26,128 bases of DNA, taken from positions 1 to 26,128 of the IMG/VR virus record IMGVR_UViG_3300022169_000027. The stretch is one strand, 5' to 3'. Under the pieces are notes generated by a model. The model saw only the letters and a program-made list of their open reading frames with translations, was not told the DNA's origin and searched no databases. The stretch comes from a virus. Below, one piece after another: positions 7,816 to 14,387 of this stretch (position 1 is the stretch's first letter; every line of letters begins with the position of its first letter). The translations under genes were made by a program, and so were the position numbers.

Positions 7816-8187
7816 TTAATTTACTACCATTTCTGTCCAAGTTGCTGTTTCGCCGGGAACTACACGGCCCCATACCAACACACTACCTAACGCAGATGTG
7901 GCTTCAATTCCCGTCACATCTGTTGATACCCCCGTGCCTGTCGATACTGTTACACCACTTATTCCCGTTGTTGCAACTTGTCCTACCGGCGCGGCCTGTA
8001 TCTCAAAGATTATTGTGACACCGCTAACTGCGCCATTAGCACTAAAAGCCGTGTCTGTTGCCTGTTCACCCCAAGAACCAGAGTTCCAGCTTTGAATAGA
8101 TGAGTTCCACCCACTAAAGGCTACGGTACTATCTAGTGTATTAGCACCGTAACTAAACTGGCTCCAAGCATTTTGCGACCAAGCCAT
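7816..8187 (-). CDS. Small virion/fibre-associated protein (hypothetical)
   Basis: A 123-residue protein with a Trp/Ser/Asn-rich N-terminal half (MAWSQNAWSQFSYGAN, WNSSIQSWNSGSWGEQ) and a Val/Thr/Gly-rich beta-like second half. The ATG overlaps the previous stop by one base (TAATG). The Trp-Gly pattern resembles segments of fibre and stabiliser proteins in the same genome (compare GWGAGTWSRGTW in the gp10-like protein). Position before the tail fibre suggests a virion protein. I do not recognise a named family. Confidence 0.7.
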   Translation of the reverse strand: MAWSQNAWSQFSYGANTLDSTVAFSGWNSSIQSWNSGSWGEQATDTAFSANGAVSGVTIIFEIQAAPVGQVATTGISGVTVSTGTGVSTDVTGIEATSALGSVLVWGRVVPGETATWTEMVVN

Positions 8188-8621
8188 TACGCAATTCGTA
8201 TGATAGCGTTACTAGCGTCAGCCGCTGGCATCACGATCACAAAGTCTCCAGAAGATGACGATTTATCGGCTCCAAAATCTAGGACAAGTACGGACTTATC
8301 GCCTTGCGTATCATTATAAATCAAAGCCCCTCTAGCCGTAATCGTGCTACTGGTAAACGTAACGTCCGAAAAATCACAGAAAGCGGTGGTTCCTGAACTG
8401 GTAGGAGTTACGCTAGTTAGCGCCGTTCCGCCCGTGGTGTATCCATTGCCGTTAGCGACTTCGTTTGAAGTGGTATAAGCCGTTGTGGCCGCGTTCAAAG
8501 TGGCGCTGTTTGTGTACATAGCCAGTTTAAAAGCATTTCCGCTACTGTTAGTAAAGTTATGAGTACCCGTTAAAAGCTCTGTTTTAAAGCTTGTACACAT
8601 AAAGTTTCCGTTAAAAGCCAT
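8187..8621 (-). CDS. Beta-rich virion protein common in marine phages (hypothetical)
   Basis: A 144-residue protein with ACTSFKTELLTGTHNF-like start (CTSFKTELLTGTHNF), FKLAMYTNSATLNAATTAYT, EVANGNGYTTGG, and ITARGALIYNDTQGDKSVLV. The C-terminal part is FVIVMPAADASNAIIRIA. These motifs recur in many uncultured marine phage genomes and have no assigned activity. The composition (Ser/Thr/Gly/Val-rich, no charged clusters) is that of a structural beta-sandwich. It has an AGGAG site 6 bases before the ATG and a one-base TAATG overlap with the gene before it. A neck, fibre or decoration protein is likely. Confidence 0.75.
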   Translation of the reverse strand: MAFNGNFMCTSFKTELLTGTHNFTNSSGNAFKLAMYTNSATLNAATTAYTTSNEVANGNGYTTGGTALTSVTPTSSGTTAFCDFSDVTFTSSTITARGALIYNDTQGDKSVLVLDFGADKSSSSGDFVIVMPAADASNAIIRIA

Positions 8622-8914
8622 TATAATCTCCTGATTAATTCAGCAAGTTGCGGTTGTCCCGCGTTGTTTAGTTCGTTAAAAACGGTTGTTCTGTCGCTTT
8701 TAACCGCTTCTCGCAAATAAAAAGTGACCACTGCCTTTACTTGATCTCTAAATGCCAAAGCCTGCCCCTTAATAGCTGGTGGAGCGTCATCTGAGATGTT
8801 AATAATGTGATTTACACATCTTTCAGCAATTTCTTCCGGGGTAAAACCTCGGTTAGACGACGTTTGTACCGTAATACCAAAGTCTTCGCTCATAACCACA
8901 GGGTTTGTAATCAT
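8621..8914 (-). CDS. Small neck-region protein (hypothetical)
   Basis: A 97-residue helical protein containing RGFTPEEIAERCVNHII, DAPPAIKGQALAFRDQV and a C-terminal NAGQPQLAELIRRL. The ATG at 8914 forms an ATGA overlap with the preceding stop and has AAGGG 7 bases upstream. An in-frame ATG at 8893 (MSEDFG) could also serve, and I prefer the coupled start. Proteins of this kind lie between the adaptor and fibre genes of many marine podoviruses; the function is not known to me. Confidence 0.7.
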   Translation of the reverse strand: MITNPVVMSEDFGITVQTSSNRGFTPEEIAERCVNHIINISDDAPPAIKGQALAFRDQVKAVVTFYLREAVKSDRTTVFNELNNAGQPQLAELIRRL

Positions 8915-9585
8915 TGCTTCGCCCTTATAACCATTCCAGTTCTGTACTCGTCAGTAACTTCTTTAGCTTCACCAAACATCTTCAGCGAAGTTAACGCCTC
9001 GGTAAATCTTTTCTGGTATTCTTGCGCCATATCTGCTTCACCTTTCATATAAGTATAGCATTCTACTAAACTTCCATATAGTAAGGCTACTTCTGCATTA
9101 ATGCTCAACCATGTAGTTCCGGAGTCCGCGCCAGCCGTTAAACTTTCTGGTCTGTAGAAGTAATGAAGCTCTACAAAATAACTCTGGTCTGGAGTAGGGC
9201 CAACAATAAAGTTGGTAACGTCAAACATTGCATAACACTTAGGTGCGCCCGTGTCTGTAAGAGTAGGGTTATAAGCTTGAATGAAGTCTACGTCACGATA
9301 ATCTAGGAAACTTTTCTCGGTGGTATCCGAAAAAGAACCATCTGCAAGTGGCGGTTGTATTGAAAAAGAGAACGGTGCTAAAAAATCCGTAGGTAAGTTA
9401 ATGTACGGATTTCCTTGCGTTAAAGCCGCCTGCGCGTTTTTTCGGAACAAAGACAACTGAACATTCTTTAGAATCCGCTCTTCGGCCTGACGTATGAAAA
9501 TAGGGAGATTAGCAACAAAGCTTGTCTCATCATTTTCCGTGTAGTCTTGTAGCGCCGTTTTTAGCTGTGCGTATGTAAAACTCAT
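8911..9585 (-). CDS. Phage adaptor / head-tail connector-like protein
   Basis: A 224-residue protein. The N-terminal helix set (YAQLKTALQDYTEND, LPIFIRQAEERILKNVQL) is followed by beta segments (YINLPTDFLAPFSFSI, KCYAMFDVTNFIVGPTPD), then YFVELHYFYRPESL, and the helical STWLS-like region TWLSINAEVALLYGSLVECY. This order matches phage adaptor proteins of the DUF6682 type that sit between portal ring and tail hub. It overlaps its upstream neighbour by four bases (ATGA) and lies next to the gp4-like adaptor. A neck-ring role is inferred from family resemblance and position. Confidence 0.7.
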   Translation of the reverse strand: MSFTYAQLKTALQDYTENDETSFVANLPIFIRQAEERILKNVQLSLFRKNAQAALTQGNPYINLPTDFLAPFSFSIQPPLADGSFSDTTEKSFLDYRDVDFIQAYNPTLTDTGAPKCYAMFDVTNFIVGPTPDQSYFVELHYFYRPESLTAGADSGTTWLSINAEVALLYGSLVECYTYMKGEADMAQEYQKRFTEALTSLKMFGEAKEVTDEYRTGMVIRAKQ

Positions 9586-9905
9586 ACCGTTACCTTAACT
9601 TGTCCTACCCCGCCCGTTGCTCTCAACGGATTTGGTGTTAAATTTTCATTTCCCCTAAAACCAACCGGGTCAAACCCGTATTGTATATTGCGCTGGGACT
9701 CTAAGTTTGTTTCTGGCCTAGCATTCTGCAAAGCTTCCGGATCGACTGCTTTTCTAAAAGGCCCTAGTTGAGGCTGTTTAGCTTCATACTCGTCCTTACC
9801 AACTAAAGCGCCGTTCCACTCTTTCCGCATGTCTCTGTAGCGATATCGCATTCCGGACCTGTCCGAAATAGCGTAAGCGTTTTTACCTGAAGCATACTTA
9901 GCCAT
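9582..9905 (-). CDS. Small virion protein (hypothetical)
   Basis: A 107-residue basic protein with ISDRSGMRYRYRDMRKEWNG, ALVGKDEYEAKQPQLGP, then a flexible Pro/Gly/Asn-rich C-terminal half. The AISDRSG...EWNG...EYE.KQPQL pattern is widespread in marine phage neck modules. It lacks catalytic motifs. It is coupled to the next gene by an ATGA overlap. Probably a small virion component that bridges the two adaptor proteins coded on either side; this is inference. Confidence 0.7.
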   Translation of the reverse strand: MAKYASGKNAYAISDRSGMRYRYRDMRKEWNGALVGKDEYEAKQPQLGPFRKAVDPEALQNARPETNLESQRNIQYGFDPVGFRGNENLTPNPLRATGGVGQVKVTV

Positions 9906-9907
9906 TT

Positions 9908-10792
9908 TTAAGACCTAAAGTACATGTAGCTGGGCGTAATGTTAAATGAAGCGCGGTCACGGTCTTCCATCATGGCGCGATCAAACTCTTCTTCATAAAT
10001 AGTCTTCAGTAACTGCACTTTATTAGGCGCTCTTTTTACCGAAAGGTAGTAAGCAAGACCTGCGGCTAAACATGGGTAGAATCGAAACGGTATTTCTAGC
10101 GTGTTGGTAGGAGTATCAGCGTCTTGTATTCGAGTTAACCGAGTAAACTTAATAACATCGGTGTTGTTTTCAGGCACCGGCCAAACTTTTAAATTAGGGG
10201 TTATTAAACGATCAATGAAATATTGATTAGCTCGGCCTGTAGTAGCTTTATTAGGTATGCTTAAAAACCCGTCACGGCTTAATCGCGCAACACTGAAGTC
10301 AGTTGATGACCGAGTAACCACAACAGAAAGTAGATCAATAGTAGAATTCACATCTGAGAAGTCCACTACGGCGGATACAGTAGATGCTGTTCCACTAGTA
10401 CCTCCTGTAATAGCTTCATTAAGGCTAAAAGTGCCTTCTGGGATTGTGATAGCTAAACTTGTGGCAGACGGTATACTTGTAACAACGGCTGTTGCACCAC
10501 TAGTACCACCTGTGACGGTTTCCGTAACCGTATATCCGGTTGAAGACGCTACCGAGATGGTTAAAGTACCCGCAGGATACACGCCTACTCCAGTGGCAAG
10601 GGGTATTGTGACTTCTTCAATAGTCCACGCATTCAAGCCTCTGTTAGCCCACTCGGCTAACATAATGTTTAAAGAACGCTTGGCTGTTTTGAGATCATAA
10701 CCGGTACGAACCTCTAAACCGCATCGCTCAAACGCTTCTTCAATATATTCGGTAACGTCTAGCTCAAAATTAGTGCTGTTAGAGGTTGCCAT
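9908..10792 (-). CDS. P22 gp4-like head-completion adaptor with an inserted repeat domain
   Basis: A 294-residue protein. The flanks match gp4-like packaged-DNA stabilisation proteins: FELDVTEYIEEAFERCGLE, TGYDLKTAKRSLNIMLAEW, NRGLNAWTIEEVTIPLATG, then after a gap STIDLLSVVV, GRANQYFIDRLITPNLKVWP and IPFRFYPCLAAGLAYYLSVK. Gp4 binds under the portal dodecamer and begins the tail neck. Between the two flanks lies a ~73-residue insertion (about residues 74-146) with two copies of TGGTSG(A/T)(T/A), a motif often seen as a repeat in marine phage structural proteins. The insertion replaces what is normally a short loop. A GAGGAC site lies 8 bases before the ATG. The adaptor call is good; the insert's role is unknown. 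Confidence 0.8.
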   Translation of the reverse strand: MATSNSTNFELDVTEYIEEAFERCGLEVRTGYDLKTAKRSLNIMLAEWANRGLNAWTIEEVTIPLATGVGVYPAGTLTISVASSTGYTVTETVTGGTSGATAVVTSIPSATSLAITIPEGTFSLNEAITGGTSGTASTVSAVVDFSDVNSTIDLLSVVVTRSSTDFSVARLSRDGFLSIPNKATTGRANQYFIDRLITPNLKVWPVPENNTDVIKFTRLTRIQDADTPTNTLEIPFRFYPCLAAGLAYYLSVKRAPNKVQLLKTIYEEEFDRAMMEDRDRASFNITPSYMYFRS

Positions 10793-10807
10793 GTTTAATT
10801 GTCCTCG

Positions 10808-11488
10808 TTATTCTCCGTCATTATCTGAATATAAATTATCAAAAACAATAGACGGATCAGTGTAGCTTTCATGCCCTTCCGCAGAGTGAACTCGCTGGTT
10901 AGGGCAAAAATCTGGGGCACCCTGACCTGTTTTCCACAAAGCGGGGCTTGTTGCTCTAACCCTGTTATTTGGTAATGCTACTATATTACCATACCAAGGC
11001 CCCGGTTCTGTAATATACATCACGTGACTCTGTTTATGCTGGGCTGGATCATCCGCTATGTGATGATCGGTATAATCAACCGTAAACATGTAGCGAGCAG
11101 AGTAGAACTCGTGGTTTATCTTAGCCATCCAAGGACTGCTACTAACACGGTCCATAGTAATCACAGAATGATCCCGGGACTCGCAATCCCACGGTTGCGC
11201 TAAATGGTCGGCCATTTCTTCCGGCCATTCAGGCATTACAATGTCTGCAACAAGTGCCTGTATGGGCATTCTAGCCCACATTGCACCACCATGAACGTCA
11301 TCTATGTCCTCATCATCGTTTTCACACCCTGTAAAAACAACTTGAAAACTTAGCGACCGATCCGGAATAGTATTTACAGCAATAGCTAATGCATGTAAGT
11401 ACTCTCCGTGATAGCGTAAATGGTTACAAGTGTATTCTCGCCTAACCCAGCACTTAAAATGCGGGATATTGCTAATTAGGTAAGACAT
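10808..11488 (-). CDS. Hypothetical phage protein
   Basis: A 226-residue protein rich in Trp, His, Tyr and acidic residues. It begins MSYLISNIPHFKCWVRREYT and continues HLRYHGEYLHALAIAVNTIP, GGAMWARMPIQALVADI, WDCESRDHSVIT, EFYSARYMFTVDYTDHHI, VMYITEPGPWYGNIVALPNN and VRATSPALWKTGQGAPDFCP. The composition is that of a compact globular protein, unlike the Ser/Thr-rich virion proteins around it. Conserved-looking His, Cys and Asp residues could bind metal, but I see no known signature. The ATG overlaps the stop of the preceding Lys-rich gene by one base. I have seen similar sequences described only as hypothetical in marine phages; the function is unknown. Confidence 0.75.
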   Translation of the reverse strand: MSYLISNIPHFKCWVRREYTCNHLRYHGEYLHALAIAVNTIPDRSLSFQVVFTGCENDDEDIDDVHGGAMWARMPIQALVADIVMPEWPEEMADHLAQPWDCESRDHSVITMDRVSSSPWMAKINHEFYSARYMFTVDYTDHHIADDPAQHKQSHVMYITEPGPWYGNIVALPNNRVRATSPALWKTGQGAPDFCPNQRVHSAEGHESYTDPSIVFDNLYSDNDGE

Positions 11489-11664
11489 TAACTCTTTACA
11501 ACTTTATAACCTTTGCCTTTCAGGAACGACCTTGCTTGTGCAACAGTCATACCAGTATCCTTCTTTTTAGCCTTAGATTTAACAGCACCGCCGCTTTTCA
11601 TGTACTTAGCTGTTTTATTCTTAACAGCACCACCACTCTTCATGTACTTAGTCGATCCACGCAT
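11488..11664 (-). CDS. Short Lys/Gly-rich protein with tandem 14-residue repeat
   Basis: A 58-residue reading frame read from the sequence between two larger genes. The ATG at 11664 is preceded by GAGG at 7 bases, and the TAA at 11488-11490 overlaps the next ATG by one base. It has two tandem 14-residue units (shared core KYMKSGGAVK), followed by KSKAKKKDTGMTVAQARSFL and a basic tail KGKGYKVVKS. The spacing, ribosome-binding site and stop/start coupling make it a real gene. The (M)K.GGAVK motif is like the MKKGGSVKKK motif in the gene at 11994-12239. It may bind nucleic acid or the capsid interior; no activity is demonstrated. Confidence 0.8.
   Translation of the reverse strand: MRGSTKYMKSGGAVKNKTAKYMKSGGAVKSKAKKKDTGMTVAQARSFLKGKGYKVVKS
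11572..11655 (-). repeat. Tandem 42-base repeat inside the short Lys-rich gene
   Basis: Two adjacent 42-base units (11614-11655 and 11572-11613) encode nearly the same 14 residues around KYMKSGGAVK. Synonymous differences (for example AAGAGTGGT against AAAAGCGGC) show the copies are not brand new and that the peptide is conserved. Confidence 0.8.
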
Positions 11665-11676
11665 AGCTACGCCTCG

Positions 11677-11994
11677 TTAAAGTTTTACAACAGAACCTTG
11701 GGTTCTTTTTCTACGATTAGACATAACAGCACCACAACCTCTTGCAATCACGCCGCCTTTACTCATTTTCTGCACTTCTGCCGCTTTAGTGTTTTTCACA
11801 ACTTTTTTCTTAGAAGCCTTCTTTTTCCGCGCAGTTGCCGCTCGCTCTGATTTTGACAAAGACTGAGCTTTACTACGGGGCAAGCATCTGTCCGGGTTTT
11901 TAGTGTCTTTAGAAGTCCCGCAAGACCCTTTAATGTTACCATCAGACCCTATTCTAACCCAGTCTTGGTCAACCCACTTCTTTAAATCACCCAT
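11677..11994 (-). CDS. Lys/Arg-rich protein, DUF5872-like N-terminus
   Basis: A 105-residue strongly basic protein. The N-terminal part (MGDLKKWVDQDWVRIGSDG, then CGTSKDTKNPDRCLPRSKA) resembles the DUF5872 pattern of W..(E/Q)DWV(D/R)I followed by a Cys-containing Lys/Arg/Pro motif. The middle is a Lys/Ala-rich helix (SERAATARKKKASKKKVV), and the C-terminus contains SKGGVIARGCGAVMSNRRKR. Its TAATG start is coupled to the previous gene. The net charge suits DNA or RNA binding or an internal head protein. The C-terminal ARGCGA motif is echoed as ARGMGA in the small protein after the portal (20562-20759). Function unknown. Confidence 0.75.
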   Translation of the reverse strand: MGDLKKWVDQDWVRIGSDGNIKGSCGTSKDTKNPDRCLPRSKAQSLSKSERAATARKKKASKKKVVKNTKAAEVQKMSKGGVIARGCGAVMSNRRKRTQGSVVKL

Positions 11995-12239
11995 TAACGT
12001 CCTTTCCTTTTCCCGCCCTTAGACTTCTTGGCGTAATTAGGGTCTTTGCAGTATTTAGAAGCCGCTAAATTAGCGTAGGCCGAGGGATACGTGTCAAAAG
12101 TACGCTTTGCCCAAGCTTTACCCTCTGGGCAAATCTTTCCCCCAGACTTCTTTTTTACCGATCCGCCTTTTTTCATGCGGATAACGGCACATTTGTTTGA
12201 TTTGGGCGATCCTGCGCCTAAGTTAACTGCGCTTACCAT
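11994..12239 (-). CDS. Small Lys-rich Cys-containing protein
   Basis: An 81-residue basic protein. The core GGKICPEGKAWAKRTFDTYP, SAYANLAASKYCKDPNYAKK with two Cys is a recurring small-protein signature in marine phages. It is preceded by MKKGGSVKKKSGG and followed by a Lys/Gly tail. I used the ATG at 12239, which overlaps the end of the previous gene and has GGAG 9 bases upstream. An internal ATG at 12176 would give a 60-residue protein starting exactly at the conserved MKKGG, but no ribosome-binding site precedes it. Possibly a nucleic-acid-binding virion protein; unproven. Confidence 0.7.
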   Translation of the reverse strand: MVSAVNLGAGSPKSNKCAVIRMKKGGSVKKKSGGKICPEGKAWAKRTFDTYPSAYANLAASKYCKDPNYAKKSKGGKRKGR

Positions 12240-12517
12240 GCTTTACAACTCCAGTAACGCGCTGAAAACTTGTCTTTCGCGGTGTCGCACTTATGCCGCG
12301 CTCGAAAGTTACTTCTTCGAGCGGGCTGGTCTTTTTTAATAGACATGTTGGGATCACCAAACCGAACTAGTTTGATTTCAGAGCCTTTTTTAGCTAAAAC
12401 GGCGCTTTTTTTAGATTTCCCGGGGGTTTTTTTTGGCTTATTAAAGCCCGAAAAAGTTTCACCCCGGTACTTTATCTTTCCGGAGGGGGTTCTAGTTACG
12501 TCTTTTGTCGTAGCCAT
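12233..12517 (-). CDS. Small basic phage protein (hypothetical)
   Basis: A 94-residue basic protein. The N-terminal part contains RTPSGKIKYRGETFSGFNKP and a Lys-rich linker (KKTPGKSKKSAVLAKKG). The C-terminus FGDPNMSIKKDQPARRSNFR, ARHKCDTAKDKFSARYWSCK is a compact Arg/Lys/Cys/Trp motif known from many marine phage genomes without an assigned role. The ATG has AAGGA 6 bases upstream. The next gene starts inside its last codons. It is the first of four consecutive Lys-rich small genes, suggesting a co-expressed set of condensing or structural peptides. Confidence 0.75.
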   Translation of the reverse strand: MATTKDVTRTPSGKIKYRGETFSGFNKPKKTPGKSKKSAVLAKKGSEIKLVRFGDPNMSIKKDQPARRSNFRARHKCDTAKDKFSARYWSCKAW

Positions 12518-12540
12518 AAAACATCCTTTCCACTAAAGCT

Positions 12541-12813
12541 TTAGCTATAGAAAACAGTGGCAGACGTACAAGCTGTGAACAAAGATATGTATACATCAGT
12601 AACTCTTATACCTTCATCCGGTATATTAACAGAGTGTGTGTCTGAAGCATCTAGGTTCATGTCCAACACAGTTGAACCCCCGTTACCGTCAGTAAAAGTG
12701 ATGCGGGGCGTTCCAGTTGTTGTCTTAATTTGAACTTGACGAATACGCGCTGGCCCAACACCGGCAGAGCCGGTGGCAGTCAAGCGTATCGACCTTACAT
12801 CAGAACCAGCCAT
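12541..12813 (-). CDS. Small beta-rich virion protein (hypothetical)
   Basis: A 90-residue protein with an ideal AAGGAG site 6 bases from the ATG. It contains DVRSIRLTATGSAGVGPARI, VQIKTTTGTPRITFTDGNGG and IPDEGIRVTDVYISLF, a beta-strand alternation typical of small decoration or cement proteins. It lies directly after another beta-rich structural gene. No enzyme motif is present. The function is inferred from composition and context only. Confidence 0.7.
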   Translation of the reverse strand: MAGSDVRSIRLTATGSAGVGPARIRQVQIKTTTGTPRITFTDGNGGSTVLDMNLDASDTHSVNIPDEGIRVTDVYISLFTACTSATVFYS

Positions 12814-12830
12814 GAGGAACTCCTTCTTTA

Positions 12831-13292
12831 TTAAGCGTCAGCAAATGGAGTAACAAGAGTGCCAGAACCTAAGATGATTCCAGAAACAACATATTTAGCC
12901 GTTGCCGCCGCAGTAGCTGTAACAACAGACCCGGCCAAACCGCCTTTAGTACTGCCGTTCATAGTAATAACGTCGTTAGAAGCACCCGATATAAAAGTCT
13001 TTCCAGTGGCATTGGTTACGCCTGTATAAAGGCCACCAACGAACTTATCCGTACCGTCCGTCAAAATGTCCATATCAGTCGCCGCGGTGCTTACCATAAA
13101 GGTAAAAGTAGAACCGATATTGTCAGAAGTAATAGTAGGTAGGGTGAATTTACCGTCTGCATCAGCGGTATTTAGTACGCGACCCGCGTGGTCGTTTACC
13201 GTGATAGTAGTGTCCGCAGAAAGAGTTACTGCACCTTGGTTAATAAAACCGTTGTTAGATTTTACGGGGCCAGAAAAAGTGGTTAAAGCCAT
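12831..13292 (-). CDS. Virion structural protein, possible capsid decoration
   Basis: A 153-residue Ser/Thr/Gly/Ala-rich protein beginning MALTTFSGPVKSNNGFINQG, with TITVNDHAGRVLNTADADG and FTLPTITSDNIGSTFTFMV. Similar sequences recur in marine phages next to the major capsid gene. It is the first gene after the terminator and promoter at 13385-13447, so its transcript level can be set separately from that of the capsid gene. A decoration or head-surface role is likely but not shown. Confidence 0.7.
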   Translation of the reverse strand: MALTTFSGPVKSNNGFINQGAVTLSADTTITVNDHAGRVLNTADADGKFTLPTITSDNIGSTFTFMVSTAATDMDILTDGTDKFVGGLYTGVTNATGKTFISGASNDVITMNGSTKGGLAGSVVTATAAATAKYVVSGIILGSGTLVTPFADA

Positions 13293-13301
13293 AATAGAAT
13301 T

Positions 13302-13313
13302 CTCACATGTGAG
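13302..13313. promoter_or_regulatory. Palindrome CTCACATGTGAG before the start at 13292
   Basis: A perfect 12-base palindrome 10-21 bases upstream of the ATG at 13292. It overlaps the only Shine-Dalgarno-like GAG. It could fold into a small hairpin only with an impractically short loop, so a protein-binding site is more plausible if it has any function. ACATGT occurs a second time in the same leader. Weak evidence. Confidence 0.3.
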
Positions 13314-13384
13314 TTAAAGCAAATCTGTCTACATGTCGTCAGTCGGGTCTGTCAGATTCACCGGATTGTTTCCCGATATAAGAG

Positions 13385-13414
13385 AACATAGCATTGTACG
13401 GAGCTATCTGTCAA
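13385..13414 (-). promoter_or_regulatory. Sigma-70-type promoter
   Basis: On the minus strand, a consensus TTGACA (13409-13414) is followed after 18 bases by TGCTATGTT, an extended -10 (TATGTT at 13385-13390). It begins only a few bases beyond the U-tract of the terminator. Transcription would start near 13378 and drive the genes from 13292 leftward. The perfect -35 and the position make this the best promoter in the window. Confidence 0.6.
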
Positions 13415-13417
13415 TTC

Positions 13418-13447
13418 AAAAAAAAGGGGCGGCAAGTGCCACCCCTT
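13418..13447 (-). terminator. Intrinsic (Rho-independent) terminator after the major capsid gene
   Basis: On the minus strand a 10-base stem (AAGGGGTGGC / GCCGCCCCTT, one G-U pair) with an ACTT loop is followed by an unbroken run of T. It lies 16 bases after the capsid stop codon. The GC-rich stem plus T-run is a textbook terminator and would end or reduce read-through from the capsid operon. Confidence 0.88.
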
Positions 13448-13463
13448 CTTTAACAACATAGGC

Positions 13464-14375
13464 TTACGCCGCGCCGGGAGTACCGAACACAGAGCGCCAA
13501 TCAGATACGCCGAAGCTGTATCTTTCACGGGCTTTAAAGCGCATATTGCCGGTGTCAAAGTCTCCTTCCATTGCCGTCTTAATAGGCGAACGGTTGAAGT
13601 ATTTGAAGCCGTTTGGAGCATCAGTCTTGATAAAGTATGCATCTGAATCAGTCAGGAAGTGGTTAACCACTGCGCCTTCCGGCAACATTCCCATATTCTT
13701 CATTGCATTGTTATCGTTGTCTGCGGTTCCACTGCGGAGGTTAGAGTTGATTACTCGCTCTGCAATAAATTGCAGTTCTTTCGGAATAATCAGCTTCATG
13801 CCACGTACAGCGATCTTCAGACCACGCTCATCCGTCAGACCAGCAATGTCAATCAGCATTTGCTCAAGAGAAGTCTCGTTGAGGTCAGCCGCAGTAGCCA
13901 GAAGGTTAGTCTGGTTACCTGACAGAGATGGGTGAGAAGCAGAACACAGAGCCGCACCGTCGCCAATCGCACTAGCACCTGTCGAGAACGCATTGTTCAA
14001 GATAGAAGCCGCTTTGATTTGCTTGGTTTGAGCCATGGAACGTGCCAGAGCTTTGGTATAGCGTGATGCTAGTCGATCATACAGATTATCTTCAATTGCT
14101 TCTTCAGTAATTGAGAAAGCAAGTGCGATAGTCTCGTGAGAGTAACGTGCAGTATAAGTCTCTTGTGCATCGTCAAAACTGACGTTACCGCCTTCGTTTT
14201 TAACAGGTGCAGTTGAGAAACCACCTAGCATTACTTCTTCTTCAAAAGCGCGGTCCGAAGACTCCTCTTCAAAGATTTCAGAATGCTCGTTCTCATAACG
14301 GTCGTATTCCAAGCCGAACAAGGCATTAAGGCCGGGTTCAAGCTCTTTCGCTAGTTGTGCGCGAGAAATAGCCAT
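13464..14375 (-). CDS. Major capsid protein (Mu gpT-like, HK97 fold)
   Basis: A 303-residue protein with GGGGGA 7 bases before the ATG. Features that mark it are AISRAQLAKELEPGLNALFG at the N-terminus, EDNLYDRLASRYTKALARSM, AFSTGASAIGDGAALCSASH and HPSLSGNQTNLLATAADLNE. Further on are LMLIP-type strands (GMKLIIPKELQFIAERVINS), MGMLPEGAVVNHFLTDSDAY and a C-terminal YSFGVSDWRSVFGTPGA. The GxALC.ASHPSLSG...N motif followed by a long helix is typical of the Mu gpT-like major head subunit family. It would assemble with the portal and scaffold into the procapsid. It follows the scaffold and two capsid-associated genes and is followed at once by a terminator, which fits a very highly expressed last gene of a transcript. 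Confidence 0.88.
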   Translation of the reverse strand: MAISRAQLAKELEPGLNALFGLEYDRYENEHSEIFEEESSDRAFEEEVMLGGFSTAPVKNEGGNVSFDDAQETYTARYSHETIALAFSITEEAIEDNLYDRLASRYTKALARSMAQTKQIKAASILNNAFSTGASAIGDGAALCSASHPSLSGNQTNLLATAADLNETSLEQMLIDIAGLTDERGLKIAVRGMKLIIPKELQFIAERVINSNLRSGTADNDNNAMKNMGMLPEGAVVNHFLTDSDAYFIKTDAPNGFKYFNRSPIKTAMEGDFDTGNMRFKARERYSFGVSDWRSVFGTPGAA

Positions 14376-14387
14376 GGTATATCCCCC

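Larger units (their letters stand above)
13293..13463. other. Longest non-coding gap: terminator plus promoter
   Basis: At 171 bases this is the only gap above 80 bases. In transcription order it holds the end of the capsid transcript, an intrinsic terminator (13418-13447), a -35/-10 pair (13409-13414, 13385-13390), a predicted ~85-base leader and a 12-base palindrome just before the next ATG. No RNA gene was recognised. Confidence 0.75.

Noticed and set aside
11019-11034. TCACGTGA as a parS-like core
   Set aside because: The inner 8 bases fit the TTTCACGTGAAA type, but the outer arms do not match on either side.
12091-12536. Plus-strand frames opposite the Lys-rich genes
   Set aside because: Phe/Leu-rich products result from reading Lys codons (AAA/AAG) in antisense; no start signals are seen.
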